A stretch of DNA of 64,000 nucleotides from Glycine soja (GCF_004193775.1 NC_041020.1:5537657-5601656); one strand, 5' to 3'; shown: positions 1 through 11,934, numbered from the stretch's first letter. Made by a program: numbers and translations. Notes: generated by a model from the sequence alone, not told the origin.

Positions 1-1880
1 CTATATCTTAGGACTCTTGCCTCTCTGTCCATTGGTGTGAGATGTGAAGGCATGAGAAGGGGAGGAAATAGGTCATTTGTCCCTATTGGTGACTTTGAGT
101 GGGACATTGAGATGCCACTTACTGTTGATTCGGGTACAACTCCAACATCCATTGATGAAACCGAAACCTAAATTAAAAATGAAATATAAAAGATTAACAC
201 AAAATCGTGTATGAAGTTTGAGAGATCACAGGTAAGGCTATAAATTTTCTAAGCAATAAACTAGTAGCTAACCAGCTTTGTGAAACAAAAATGTTTGTCC
301 CCAAAGTAAGAAGAAAAAGGTGAAGATATATTATAGATGATGTAATAGAAAAAGAAAAGAGAAGAAGAGTAAAAGAAATATAAAAGAAAGGTGTCGAAAA
401 AATTAAACCACCCATTTTGTGGCTTTAATAAATCAGGCACTTAGGCTCAATTTTTTTAATTGAAGCTGAAAAATTATGGGAAATTAATATACAGTTGATG
501 AAATGAGGAAACAAAGTTTAAGAGGAATCACAACTATAACTAGCAAATAAAAGACACCATAAAGGCAAAGCTGATCTTATATACGACAAAAAAGAAAATA
601 AATAAAAGTCTCTCAAGACCGCAAAGTGAACGGTAAAAGGGTAGTCAAAGAAATATGAAGAGTTGTGGAATGAATCAAATTAGTCACATATATGGCAATT
701 GAACTAGAGTAGTTGACTTTGCTAGCGTTTCTAGTAAAAGAAGCTACTTGGGAAACCCACTTTGATTTCAACCAAGGATTTTACAAACAGTATGTGATTG
801 AGATTTCGGTTACAACATTAAGATTTTTTTAACTTTTCACAACAACAATAGCAATTGTACTACAATATCAAAAATTGCAACCAAATTATTGATCATGAGT
901 ATAATTTAAAACCCTAGTTTCATATGAACGGAGAAAGGAAAGAAACTGCCAATTGGAAGGAAGAGTTAGCAAAGGTGTCAAGGCAAAATCAAAATCTGAT
1001 AAAGTATAATCCAATGGATGAATGATCCAAAGAGTCTGGGAAAAGAAAAAGAAAGAGAAAAAGGGAAAACACTATTCATATAAAAAACAAACCGAAAAAG
1101 AAACACAGAAGTAATTGAAAAGAAGAGTCTTACACTTTGACTAAGAGAACCATCGTAACTGAACCCAGCTTTTGATGAGTCAAAGTCCAAACCGGGTTGA
1201 AAATGCTGCGGCACCTGAACTGGAACCACTACATAGTTCTGAGGGACAGTGTTGTAATTCTGCTGGTGCTGATAAACGTTGCTAAACTGGTTGTCATTGT
1301 GACCACATGAGTTACAACAATCAACAAGATTGTCCAAATACTCATCAACAAACAAAAAACCCTCGTCACCACAATCATTCTCCTCAATTTCATCATTATT
1401 TTTCATAGGATGTGGCAACAACCACGAAGCAGCTTCAACCTCGTCTTCATACTCATCAAAAACCCCTTCCTCTTCCTCCTCAACCTCATTCACGAACGCG
1501 TGTTCCACGCGTTTGTGATTGTGCTCTGGTTCCCTGAAGAGGGAACCTGAGATCGGGAGAATGGGAACACGGTTGTGGCGGCTAGCGAGAGGGTTTGCTG
1601 AGTGAATGTCAGCATCACAGGAAGAACAAAGAGAAGCTGCGTCAGCTTTGCATAGAAACGCCGCCGGAGCACGCTCACACGCTTCGCACACCCACACACG
1701 CTTGTGTCTCGAGGCCACACGGTTAGCTGCATGCACACGAGCATCACAGGAAGAGCAAAGATATGCTGAGTCTGCATGGCAGTACAGCACGCATGGCGCA
1801 GACAGGCACGTGTCACAGACACGTGACCAGGTGGTGCCAGTGTTGCTGCCACCAACGTTGTTGGTGCCTTCCTTCAACAT
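1..1880 (-). CDS. COL2: CONSTANS-LIKE B-box/CCT zinc-finger transcription regulator (3' end beyond window)
   Basis: Exon 1 is 1880 down to 1134 (249 aa) and ends at a GTAAGA donor. The 966-bp intron (1133-168) ends in TTTTTAATTTAG. Exon 2 runs 167 to 1 and off the window. Two B-boxes are complete: residues 22-59 (C22, C25, C34, C42, C45, H50, H59) and 65-102 (C65, C68, C77, C85, C88, H93, H102), each followed by the RHxRV motif. An acidic run and SWLLPHP lie near residues 130-158, and a [16 protein letters not shown] stretch lies before the splice site. Exon 2 encodes [15 protein letters not shown], then [12 protein letters not shown], the first residues of the CCT domain. In the family, CCT binds DNA with NF-Y subunits, the B-boxes mediate protein contacts, and the proteins act in the nucleus in photoperiodic flowering control. 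The MLK start and two B-boxes place it in the group Ia CO/COL1/COL2 clade. The clade is secure; the exact COL number is my guess. Both splice sites are canonical and no disabling change is visible. Confidence 0.93.
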
Positions 1881-2400
1881 GTTGTGTCTGAAAATATTGT
1901 ATGAGTAGTGAAGTGTTTCGGTAGAGTCTTTTTCTTTGCTTGGTTTTTGTGTTGGAACTAATTTGGAGGAAGGGAAGTGAATTGAACTGAAGTGAGTGTG
2001 AGTGAGAAATTGAGTTTAGTGAGGTGAACCAAGTAGTGTTGGGGGGAGAATCAAGAGTGCCAACGTGGCAGCAAGTTAGTGGCGTGCACAAGTTCTTGCT
2101 TATCTTGTGGTTGGTTGTGTTTCAGGGTTGATTAGGAGAGAGGGTTTTTTGTTTTGGTGTTGGACCTGTCCATGCATGTTGCTTCTTTGCCTTTTGGAAT
2201 CATTAAAGAGATGCTGAGGCTTTGTTCGTATTGCTATGGTGACACAACTTGGAGACACGTGTCATTTGGGTCCATGTAGATTCTATACTTGCACCAGTTA
2301 GAATCTCTTGTTACCCCTTAATATATCCTTTCCTCTCAGTAATCTTATTGGCTCTAAAAGGATTAAAGCAAGTGTTTGGTTAATTACTGATTTTGCAGAT
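1881..2400 (-). promoter_or_regulatory. 5' leader and proximal promoter of the COL gene
   Basis: This is the region upstream of the COL ATG (1880-1878 on the minus strand). It includes a TATA-like GATATATTAA near 2318-2327 and a G-box palindrome at 2254-2263. If transcription starts near 2290, the leader would be about 410 nt and would contain an upstream ATG at 2091. That upstream frame (92 codons, ends 1813) overlaps the COL start out of frame, so it could dampen translation. The TATA assignment is weak. A shorter leader starting downstream of 2091 would remove the upstream ORF. Confidence 0.4.
2254..2263. promoter_or_regulatory. G-box palindrome GACACGTGTC upstream of COL
   Basis: This perfect 10-bp palindrome contains CACGTG about 375 bp upstream of the COL ATG. 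G-boxes bind bZIP and bHLH (for example PIF-type) factors and are common in light- and clock-regulated promoters. The sequence is certain; binding is inference. Confidence 0.5.
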
Positions 2401-2831
2401 AGAATGTGGAGTGCTTGTGATTATGAAAATAAATAGAAATTTTTGGTTGGTGGAGTTTGGAGAACTAAGATGTTAATTAAGGTGGAATGTTTAAAATAAA
2501 TATCATTAATTGTTCATAGTTGCTCCAAGTACTAAATTTGCTGAGGTTTACAGCTAGTTACTTGACTATTTTAAGGAAATTGTAAAAGTAAATTACCAAC
2601 CATAGAGTCGATCTTTGTCTAGGAAAATCTTTCTAGTATATTTACCACTAGACCATCCGCACAATTTCATTAATATGTGACACAAGTAATATATATCGCA
2701 TATTTAATCATTATATCACTTCCATCAATCTGTGGTTTAACCAATTGACCTGTTCAACTACTAAAGGGAAGACGAAGACGGATCACTTGCCTAGAACTCG
2801 GTGAGAACAAATGCTAAACAAAAATTATTTT
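2401..2831. other. Intergenic DNA, no feature seen
   Basis: AT-rich unique-looking sequence with short ORFs only. No coding similarity, tRNA or recognisable repeat was found. Confidence 0.5.
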
Positions 2832-3310
2832 TTGACTTAAATAATCTTTTAGTCTCTCTAAATATGATACTTTTTTTTTAATTTCAATCCTTTAAAAGTT
2901 TTTGTTTTATTTCTTATGAAATTTAGAAATTTTTGTTTTAATTCCTACCATCAAGTAAGTCGTGTTATGACTTTAACAATTTATTAACTTGACATGTCAC
3001 TAAAATAATTGATAATATTGGACAATAACATATAATAATGTTTTTGTTAACTGTATATTTAAATTCTCATCTATTTAAAATAGTCAATAATGTTAAACTA
3101 GTTTATAAAGAATTTAAAAATATAATTTATCAAAAAAAAAATATACATGATTATCTTGTTAGATTCTTTAATCATTTGACAGGTCAATAGCCTCTATATC
3201 ATAGGTTAACATTATTACTTGCCAATAAGAACTAAAATAAAATAAAATTATATAAAGACAAATTAAAATAAACATATTTAAAGGACTAAAAGATTATTTA
3301 ATTTAAACCT
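2832..3310. repeat. MITE-like element with terminal inverted repeats
   Basis: The left end reads ACTTAAATAATCTTTTAGTC followed by TCTCTAAATATG. The reverse complement of the right end reads TTAAATAATCTTTTAGTCC followed by TTTAAATATG. This gives imperfect inverted ends around about 470 bp of non-coding AT-rich DNA. TTATTTT occurs next to both ends (about 2825-2831 and 3311-3317) and may be a 7-8 bp target duplication, which would suggest a Mutator-type MITE. Class and exact ends are tentative. Confidence 0.55.
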
Positions 3311-3317
3311 TTATTTT

Positions 3318-5150
3318 ATATATGTCCTTCAAAATTGAGTTCTTACATTGAGTCAAACTCCGGTATAATCCATTTAGTGTTACAAAACTTAAATTACTAC
3401 ATGAATGATAACCAAAATGTTAGGTATAAGGCAAATAATTTTTTTGCAACAAAATATACAAAATAATTTATTGCAACTTGTGGATAAAAACAAAAAAGAA
3501 ATGTGGGAAAAGAGAGAGAAATTTATCAATATATTATATGAAATAGTATATGTATATAATATAAAAATGATCATGTAACAATATTCAACAAAAAAAATTA
3601 ATGATATTGACTTTTAAGAAATTGATCATAGAAATTTAAAATAGTGACAATTTAATTGAAAAAATAATTAAATTATAAGGACCTAAAACAACCAGAACTA
3701 ATTAAATGAAAGAAAAGTTAATCCAATTAAAGGTAGAGAGTACGTTTCTTGTCTTTAGAATCAATTTCGAGGGTGCAAGTAACTGTCTGAAGCTCATAAG
3801 ATAGTTGGTGAATATTTAGTGGGATATCCAGCAGAACAACACTAAGAAGAGTATAAATCCGTACAAATATGTAACAATAACATCCACATTCTTTGTCTAA
3901 ACTTCATTCCACGTGTACTTCATGGCTTTTAAAAGTGAAAAGGTGCATTCACTTTTGAGGACCACCAGGTGACTCAGGCTACACTTTATTTCTTTTTATG
4001 TCATTTGAACTAAGAAATTTATAGAGAAAGTAAATGTTAAGCATATTTTTAATATTCAAATAAAAGATCCTCTAAATTTTGAGCAAAAATTAATTTCCAT
4101 TAGCAATGGAAGTATTTTATTTCTCGAATCAGAGACCACATGTATTCCTTAACTATTAGATTAAAGATTAATCTCACTTACGATTCGTGATTATTATAAA
4201 TTTTTTTTACACATGTTAAGATTGAAATACAGATTTTCCTACTAAATAAATAATTCTTACTATTTAAGAAATTTTTTAATTTGCATTAGGATCATTATCT
4301 AATCTAATTCGTGAAAACTTAATCTAAAAAGGATTTATATATCCCTTCACGTGGGAGTATTCATATATGCTTGTATGGTGCTAAACTAAGAATATTCTAA
4401 CCTCTCAATACTTAGCTGTGCATCCGTATAACTCTGGTTTGCTTTCTTCATTACTTTTCAATTGCAACCATGAAGTGTGAATCTTCCTCCGTGTGGGGTA
4501 GAAAAGTGAGTGCCAACAGGAACATGTAACAAATGATATTGCAGATTTAGATTATTCTAATATTCCTCGACCACGACAACCTGAAATTTAAAGTGAAAAG
4601 GTACAACTATGCTTCTCTTTTCTTCCGCACTATAAGATTTCAGATTACCAACCGACTCTCACAATGGGTATAACGCAATCACATGGCCGAATCTTCCATG
4701 ACATTGAAAGATATATAGTCTAATTTCAATCTAAGTTATATATTTTTTTTTTCTATTTTTCGTCAAATATTCATGTCCACGAGAAGACCAAAAGTGCAAG
4801 CCAATTTTTCATTCCCACATTCAATCATACAATATAAATGGCATATCCCATTTCGGAAGAGGGCAAAACAATTTCCTTTATTGAAAGTTTGATTCCCCGT
4901 AGAGGAGCTCACTTTATCTAGTGAGTGTTATATTCAATATGTTTTTATTATTTTTATCTTTTGTTTAAGATGGGAATTGTAGCAGCAGTATTATTCTCTA
5001 AATAGTCACGAGCTATGACTCAGGTAGCAATTAAAATTGGGCAATTGCAATATCCACAGCACATTTTGCTAAGTACACTCTCCTTTTATTTTATTTAAAA
5101 AAAATTACTATCATAAATATTCTTTATATTCAAAATACCCTTATATAATT
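3318..5150. other. Intergenic DNA, no gene seen
   Basis: AT-rich sequence with homopolymer runs and no sustained ORF. Two ACGT-core motifs occur (near 3911 and 4350), but no gene nearby gives them a context. No repeat family was recognised. Confidence 0.45.
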
Positions 5151-5153
5151 ATA

Positions 5154-5370
5154 GTGGAAATTAGTTTCCAGAATTATTTTTTAGTTGTTTTTTTTTTGTC
5201 CTGGAAAGTATTTTCCTGAATACAAAATCTAAAATAGAGTTCCAAAAACTACTTTCCAAAATATAAAATAATAATGTTTCGGAAACTAATTTTTGGAATA
5301 TAGTTTCAGATTTATAGAATAAAAATTGTAAAACAATATTGTGGAAACTACTTTCTGGAATTAAAAATAA
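5154..5370. repeat. Short degenerate direct repeats (GTGGAAA..TTTCCAGAATT type)
   Basis: Related units occur at 5154-5175 and 5341-5361, with a looser one near 5278-5300. Each has a GGAAACTA-like core followed by TTT and GGAAT. They create the small minus-strand ORF here, which I do not regard as coding. Confidence 0.4.
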
Positions 5371-5376
5371 GCGCAT

Positions 5377-6528
5377 TTAAAAAATTACTGAATTTAATTT
5401 ATTTTTTAATTTTCTTCAAATATTTATTTCTTTTAATTATGCATAAATCACAAAAAAGGAGCACAAACATACCATGTTTGAGAGTTTGATGATGAAAAAA
5501 TACTAATGTTAGACAAAGAGACCAAGCAAGTAAGGAAGATCAAAGCAAGATATTGAATCAGAGGTCATAGAGTGAAAGAGAGGAACAATTCTAATGAAAG
5601 AGGGAGGAGTGTTTCATTTTCTTAGAAGGATTGTATTATTGTGGGGGAGAGAGTGTGCAACGGTGTGAGGGAAAGAATAAGGATTTGAAAGAGAAGGTCA
5701 TTTAAGTCATAACAAACTTAAAATATGAAAGGAGATGTACTTAGAAAAAAGGGAGTGAGCATAGCATTTGCCTTAAAATTGTTAAGAATTGGGCTTATAG
5801 CCCAACCTATAAATTACACAAACCATATTGACCTAAATCATTACAGGGTAAAACTTCTTTTTCCTATTGTTTACTCCACTTCCTATTACACTATGGAAAA
5901 TCTATTCCGAAATGAAATTTGCATTCCAAAATGGGTCAATAGAGAGTAAAGTTTCATATGTTGTTATAAATAAACAAAATGTCTTGGGCCCTAGACCGAA
6001 GAATTTAGCCCAATTATACACACACATATAAATAGAGAATATTTTATCAAATAATTTCTATTTAAATTCAAATAACAAAAATATGTCTTCCAAAAATAAA
6101 AATTCATGTGTAAATAAATAAATTTTAATATGAGATGTAGTGCAGGGTTGATCAGAGTTGACCAGAAAAGTCAATGATGTTTGTTTTTGTCAAATAAATA
6201 CACTTTTCATATGGAAATGACCTTTTGAGCAAGATGCAATCTCTACATTGTAGTCACGAGATTTTAGCCAATTTCTATCATTTAAAGGGTCAAAATAACC
6301 CAATTTTAGGTGTATTTTGCAATTTTCTTCGTGTAAGAAACTTTTTGGTATTTTGTTAGTTCTTGCTTTAGGGTTTTTTCTCGCTTTAGGATCTTTCTAT
6401 TTATAAGTACTTAAGCCTCCTTGTGACGGTATATAGTTTAGGATATGTTATCATATAGACAAACTTCAAAGATCAGAAGTGTAATTTGTTGATAATATTT
6501 TTGCGCATCCAATTATGATTTAACGAAA
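5377..6528. other. Intergenic DNA, no gene seen
   Basis: AT-rich sequence. The 74-codon plus-strand ORF at 5725-5949 has no recognisable motif and no supporting context. Confidence 0.45.
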
Positions 6529-6531
6529 GGC

Positions 6532-6650
6532 GGGAGAGCCTTGACACAACAAAAAAGTTATGTCGTAGTTACCGGATGTCTTGGGTTTGAATGTGAAAAC
6601 AATCTCTTTGCTTATATAAGAGTAAGCTTGTGCACAATGATTCTCCTCCA
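6532..6650 (+). mobile_element. Au-type SINE (tRNA-derived retroposon), degenerate
   Basis: The segment begins GGGAGAGCCTTGACACAAC and continues with AAAGTTATGTCGTAGTTACC, TTGGGTTTGAATGTG and AAAACAATCTCTTTGC. That is the order of blocks in plant Au SINEs: GGGAGCCTTGGAGCAACG, an A-box-like AAAGTTGT, a B-box-like GGGTTCGA, then GAAACAGCCTCTTGC. The B-box-like motif is at about 6590-6600. Au SINEs are pol III transcribed and are mobilised by LINE machinery. Recognition is from memory of the consensus. Confidence 0.75.
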
Positions 6651-6659
6651 AATATTTGT

Positions 6660-7256
6660 ATAACGACGAGCTTTTAGACACTAAGGTACATTAATTTTTT
6701 ATGATTAACACAATCTTTTCTAAATGTGACCCAACCCTAATATTGTTACATTTGTTATTGGTATGAACAAAATTCATGTTTAATTGTTTATTGCTGCTAA
6801 TAGTTGGATTGATGATGTGAATGTCACTAAGAATTAAAGTCCCACTAATATAGAGTGACAATTTCACATAATAAATCTCACACATACAGAGTGATAGTTG
6901 GAAGTAATACATAAAGGACTATAAAGCATATATAGTGCAAGACAATTAGAAGGTACATATTGAGAATGCTTGAGAAGGTAAAATAGCAAGAGATCTAAAT
7001 CACAAGCAAACTGATGAACTTAACAACACATTATTCAATCTAAAAACTTAAGGCATTAAGTTTGCAAATTCTTATCACTTCTATTGAATATAAAACTTCA
7101 TACTCACACTTTTAAACTTAAACAATGCAATACAAAACATGAGCATGAAGTGATTGTGGATTAAAAGGAAAAAGACAAAAAATTCTTTTACAAATCTTAC
7201 ATAAAAAATAGAAAAGTCCTACATATTAGTTGTTATACCATGAGAGGAAACAATAC
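6660..7256. other. Intergenic DNA, no gene seen
   Basis: AT-rich sequence with only chance ORFs, such as the 73-codon minus-strand frame at 6691-6912. Confidence 0.4.
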
Positions 7257-7424
7257 TAAAATAATGTTTTTTATGACAGCTCTGAGGGGTTTTTTATGAC
7301 GATTTTCAATTGTCTTTGAAGTCATCGTTGTAAAAAGTCTTGATTTTTCACGACGGTTCTCAAACCACCTTAGAAGATCCAATTTCTAAGATGATTTTGT
7401 CAAAAATCATCTTAGAAATTACTT
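7257..7424. repeat. Relic of CACTA subterminal repeats (ACGACGGTT / TAAGATGATTT type)
   Basis: The stretch contains diverged ATGACGATTTTC, CACGACGGTTCTC and inverted TTCTAAGATGATTTTGTC..AAAATCATCTTAGAA motifs. These match the subterminal motif (ACGACGGTT..AACCGTCTTAGAA) of the better-preserved element at 32474-38607. The LTR-like repeat at 7425 interrupts it. It may be the left end of the element to which the TNP2 N-terminal fragment at 8854 belonged. Confidence 0.5.
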
Positions 7425-8764
7425 TGAGGCGCGAAGAGTTAAAATGATTTTAAAAATAATTGAGTAATTGTGTGTATTGCATAGTTCATAGGTAAAGTCT
7501 ATGCTTGTGTCATGTATATATTAATATTGTGTGATGCGTATATGATTCATGAGGTGTGATAACATGTTGTTTTGGGATTATACCATTGTATTCAGATTGA
7601 GTGGATGTGATAAATTAAGTATGTATTAAATTGTAATATACATGTGTATTGAGATGTTATATGCATTGAGTTATGAGCTATGAATCATGCAATCACACGA
7701 ATGTAAGACCATTAAGGGCGATGAGTTAATGCGCGACAAGTTAATGTGCGGCAAGTATTGTGATGGGAACCACTATGGGAATCCAACGAGTTTAATAACT
7801 TTGAGGCACGACAAGATAAAATTATTTTGAGAATAATTGAGGAGTCATGTGTTTTTTACAGTTCATAAATAGAATCTGCATGCTGAAATGTTTTCTGGGT
7901 TGGACCTGAATCAGGAGGGAAAGACTCTGACAGACTCTTCGGAGTCTAGGCCTTGGGGATAAATACATCCGATTTGAGTGCTCCTTTATGCATGTGTCGA
8001 TCCTACATGGTTGGAGCATTCTTGCAAAACAGCGTGACCCTAACTGGCCTCCCTATGATTTTAGCTGGTGAGAGTGATCTAACATACCAGTGTGTGGTCT
8101 ATCTTGTCATCTTTTCCTAGGTGCCAGATGAGGTTTTTCACTGGCATGGTACCACATTGCATATAGGATTGAGTCTTAGTATATTTGTTGCATAACGCTT
8201 GTGTATTGACCGATATTGATTGGTTGAGTGATATTGTGTTTTGATCCTTGAGTACGTGAATGATGTGAAAATGTGTGAGACGTGTAGTGTTGAGATGTGA
8301 TGTTATTCGATAAGTGGTGGAATGACATGAGCTATGTTTAAGTAAGTTTTATTTTCTTTGTATGATATGTATATCTACATATTGTCTCATTTCTCTCTAT
8401 TATATAGGAATGTGATAACTCACTCCCCGTGTGCTATTTGTGTTTGAATCCTGTGATGATCTTGAACCTTGTGTTTGTGAGAGTAGATGACTAGGTGGAT
8501 TGCTTTGAGGAACCTTATGCTGGAGGACATCAGAACACAATGCTCTGATAGGATGTGACATTGGGGCATGAGTTTCTATTTTAATTGCATGATGTTTTGA
8601 GCCGAAAATGTTTTTGACAAGTTTTATTTGATAACAGTGAAGTAAATGTGAATCTTTTACCCACGTGAACTCTTTTATGCTTAAAATAAAATCTCATTTT
8701 ATGCAATCTGTATTTTCATGTATTTTATTATATAAATATGTATATCGGGGTAGAGGGTTTCACA
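7425..8764 (-). repeat. LTR-like repeat, copy 1
   Basis: About 1.34 kb with no ORF. Its reverse complement begins TGTGAAACCCTCTACCCCGA (a TGTGACACCC-type start, as in many plant gypsy LTRs) and ends CGCGCCTCA. A diverged copy lies in the opposite orientation at 16791-17925, and a third, partial copy is at about 39330-40110. No convincing 5-bp target duplication was found, so it may be a solo LTR with eroded edges. Orientation is inferred from the TGTGACACCC end. Confidence 0.6.
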
Positions 8765-8853
8765 TGATTGATTTATACATGGATATTTTAGTTATACTAA
8801 GCTCTAATTTATTATGTCTATTTCATTCTACTTTTTTAAGTTTATTATATCAA

Positions 8854-9066
8854 ATGGATAAGAGTTGGATAGACTACAACTCTCTTAATAAAGAGAAGTA
8901 TATTAGAAGGGCTCTAAATTTTCTTGATTTTTCATTTGCAAAATCGTCAAAGGATGGAAAAATTTTATGCCCTTGTACCAAATGTGTCAATTGCAAGTGG
9001 CGCTCTCAGATGGATGCTTATAAGCACATCATTAGTAATGGGTTTCTAAAAGGATATGCTACTTGA
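8854..9066 (+). pseudogene. CACTA TNP2-like transposase, N-terminal transposase-associated domain
   Basis: The frame opens MDKSWIDYNSLNKEKYIRRA and carries a CPCTKCVNCKWR zinc-ribbon-like motif, then DAYKHIISNGFLKGY. This is the order seen in the plant 'transposase-associated domain' at the N terminus of En/Spm TNP2-type proteins. I chose the ATG at 8854 because family members start MDKSW. The frame stops after 70 codons. Readable homologous residues (GEQVGPSSS) continue in the same frame until a CACTA terminus at 9140 replaces the gene. The rest of the transposase is not contiguous, so this is a fragment. Confidence 0.8.
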
Positions 9067-9139
9067 ATCTTTCAGGGTGAACAAGTTGGCCCATCTAGTT
9101 CTTTGGGTACATCTCAAGTAGAAGGAGAGATACAATAAA

Positions 9140-9415
9140 CACTACAAGAAAAATGACATATGCCTACGGAGGCTTTTACCTACACACATAAACTAGTGTA
9201 GGTAACAGTCAAAAAATACTTATACCTACAGTTGTTTGTCATAGGTAAAATTCAAAAATTTGTACTTACTATTATTTGGTGTAGGTAAAACTCAAAATAA
9301 CTTCTACTTACAAATGCTTAGTGTTGGTAAAATTTCAAAAAACTTATACCTACAATTACTTGGTGTTGGTAAAATCGTATAAAACTTGTACCTACAGTCC
9401 ATTGGTGTACAAGAG
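9140..9415 (+). repeat. CACTA left terminus and subterminal ACCTACA/GTAGGTA repeats
   Basis: CACTACAAGAAAAA is followed by about six copies of a roughly 45-50 bp unit in which TACCTACA alternates with TGTAGGTA or TGTTGGTA. In CACTA elements such subterminal repeats bind the TNPA-type protein. The TNP2 reading frame begins immediately after the last unit. Confidence 0.75.
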
Positions 9416-9416
9416 A

Positions 9417-11510
9417 TTTTGATGGTCACCATGGAAAAAGAGAATTATTTGGTTCACATTGCCTTATTGGCAACATAGTGTGCTCTATCATAATCTTGAT
9501 GTTATGCACATAGAAAATAACGTGTGTGTTAACATTATTGGGATGTTGTTACAAATAGAAGGTAAGTCAAAGGACAATGATAAGGCATGCTATGATCTTG
9601 TTGATATGAATATTAGAAGCCAATTACATCCAAAGATGCATCCAAATAAAGGCAAACAATATTTTCCTAGAGCTTGTTACCAAATGACTTTAAAGGAGAG
9701 TGAAACATTTTTGGAAGTTCTCAAAACAATAAAAGCTCCTGATGAATATTTGTCTGATATTTCAAGCTGTGTGCAAATGAAGGAACACAAAATATTTGGT
9801 CTCAAAAGTTATGATTGCCATCTTTTAATGCAAGAGTTTCTTCCTATAACTATGAAAGGTTATTTGCCAGACAAAGTGAGTTTAGCTATATTCGATCTTT
9901 GTTGTTTCTTCAAGGAGTTGTATGACAAGGTGCTTAATGAGCGTAATTTAGAGCACTTAGAGCATTAAGTAGCTAAAACATTATGCCAACTAGAATGGAT
10001 TTTTCCTCCTTTTTTTTCATCGTAATGGTACATTTGGTAATCCATTTGGCACATGAAGCAAGAGTTGGAGCTCCTATACATTACCGAGGGATGTATCCTA
10101 TTGAAAGGTATGAATACTTTTAAATCATTTTAAAACACTCTAAAGTTATAAAGTAAAATGATATGATCATAATTTGTCACCTAATTTTTTTTTAGTTTCC
10201 TTTTGACTCTAAAGTCATTTTTTCGTAATAGAGCACATCTAGAAGGATTTATTGTAGAAGGATATTTAGTTCATGAATGCTTGATATTTTGTTCAAGAAA
10301 TATATCTAGGGTGGGGACTCGTTTTAATCGATCTGCTCGAAATGATGATTCATATTTTGTGGAAAACGTGTTTTAAATCCTAGAGGTAAACCGTTGGGAG
10401 AAAGAAGCAAGTTGGATTCAATGTAAAGAAGAGAAAAAGAGCTTCTTGAATTTCTCTTGATAATAAAGCATTGGTTCAAGCACATAGATATGTGCTTTTC
10501 AATAGCAACAATGTTGATCCCTTTCAAAAGTGATACAATTTCTTTCATGTTTATATTTAGTTGTTGAAATTTTGTATAATATCTTTCTATCAATGCTAAT
10601 GCTTACTTTTTCTAACCTTTTTTACATAGAGCCCATACTGATCTTGTCAAGAGACAAAATAGTTGATTATCTCCACATGAAGATGCCAAAATTCATAATA
10701 AAGAATTTCCAGATTGGTTCTGTGAACGAGTAAGTTTAGGAAGCATCAATAATGTTAAATTCTATATTCATTTAAAATTTTAATCATTTGAAATAAAATT
10801 GTGGTAGGTTGCTCTGGAAGAGCAAGACAACACTCTAGTGACAAATGATATCAAGTGGTTAGCACGTGGTCCACTAGAAATAGTGAGAAAATATAGCGGG
10901 TACATTGTTAATGGAGTTAGATTTCATACAAAGACACATGAAAGGTGATTGAAGACTCAAAACAGTGACATTGTTGTAACTGTTAAGACATTAAGTTATG
11001 CCAATTCAAGAGATAAAAACCCAAAGGAAGGATAAATCCAATGATATATGTGAATTTCAATTGGATTATTCAGGAAGATATAAAGTTGTACCTTTCAAGT
11101 GTGATTGGGTTGATATAAACAGGGGCTGCAAAATTGATAATTTCGGTATGACATTAGTGAATTTCTTTTATTTGCAACATACAAGGAATGATATATGTGA
11201 TGACCCATTTGTTTTTGCATCTCAAGCTAAGAAAGTATTCTACGTGGAGAATAAAACACAAAATGATTGGCTTGTTGTTGTGCATGCTAAAATCAAAGAT
11301 GTATATGATATGTGTGATAAGCAATCCAATGGCATAGATCAAGGGAATGAACAAGCCTTACAAGAGATAAATGATAATGAATTAATCAAATCAGAAGTCG
11401 GTTATAGTGATGATATCATTGAAGTTACAATACCTATGGAGAACATTTTATCACATGACGAGAATGATAATTATATAGATGATGAAGAAAGTGATGCAGA
11501 CTTCTTTTGA
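9417..11510 (+). pseudogene. TNP2-like CACTA transposase, middle and C-terminal exons
   Basis: Frame 9459-9968 contains LPYWQHSVLYHNLDVMHIE and NVCVNIIGMLL, then LKSYDCHLLMQEFLP, which is the Transposase_21 region of TNP2. Homology carries on with CQLEWIFPPFFF and YRGMYPIER-like residues (10000-10110, DUF4218 part), EGYLVHECLIFCS (about 10250) and EFPDWFCERV (about 10710). A DUF4216 C-terminus follows (FKCDWVDINRGCKIDNFGMT, QAKKVFYVENKTQNDWLVVV, frame 10998-11510). Introns and frameshifts separate these blocks. The N-terminal half of the family protein is absent, as are most catalytic-domain residues, so no active transposase is expected. Confidence 0.85.
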
Positions 11511-11934
11511 TTTGTTTTTATTTGTTCTATTTAAACATTTGGGTAAGTTTTTAGTATACATGTATTGAACATTTTGTCAGATTTATATACTCTTATTCCT
11601 TTCTTTAGTTTTTTGTTTTTATTGTTCATTACTCTTGTATTTATTTTTTGTTATGTATAAAAATTACTCAAAATATAATGATGTTATCAATTTTCTATCA
11701 AAATTTGCTTGGTTGTTTCCTCGGTAGTTTGATTCTTGTTGATTAGAGATTGGTGAGAAAAAGAGCTTACAAGCAATCTAAATTCGCATTTTAGGTAATT
11801 ACATTCATACCACTTGTTACTACTTTATTCTTCTTTTTATTTTTTTGGCATAGTGTTTAAAAAATTCATAGTCAATAATGTAGTTATATCTAATTTTTTT
11901 TTATTTTTTTATTTTTTGGATTGGTTTATTCAGC

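Noticed and set aside
1330..2091. Several overlapping ORFs on both strands across COL exon 1
   Set aside because: They are frame shadows of the COL coding sequence; only the 2091-1813 upstream frame is kept as a regulatory possibility.
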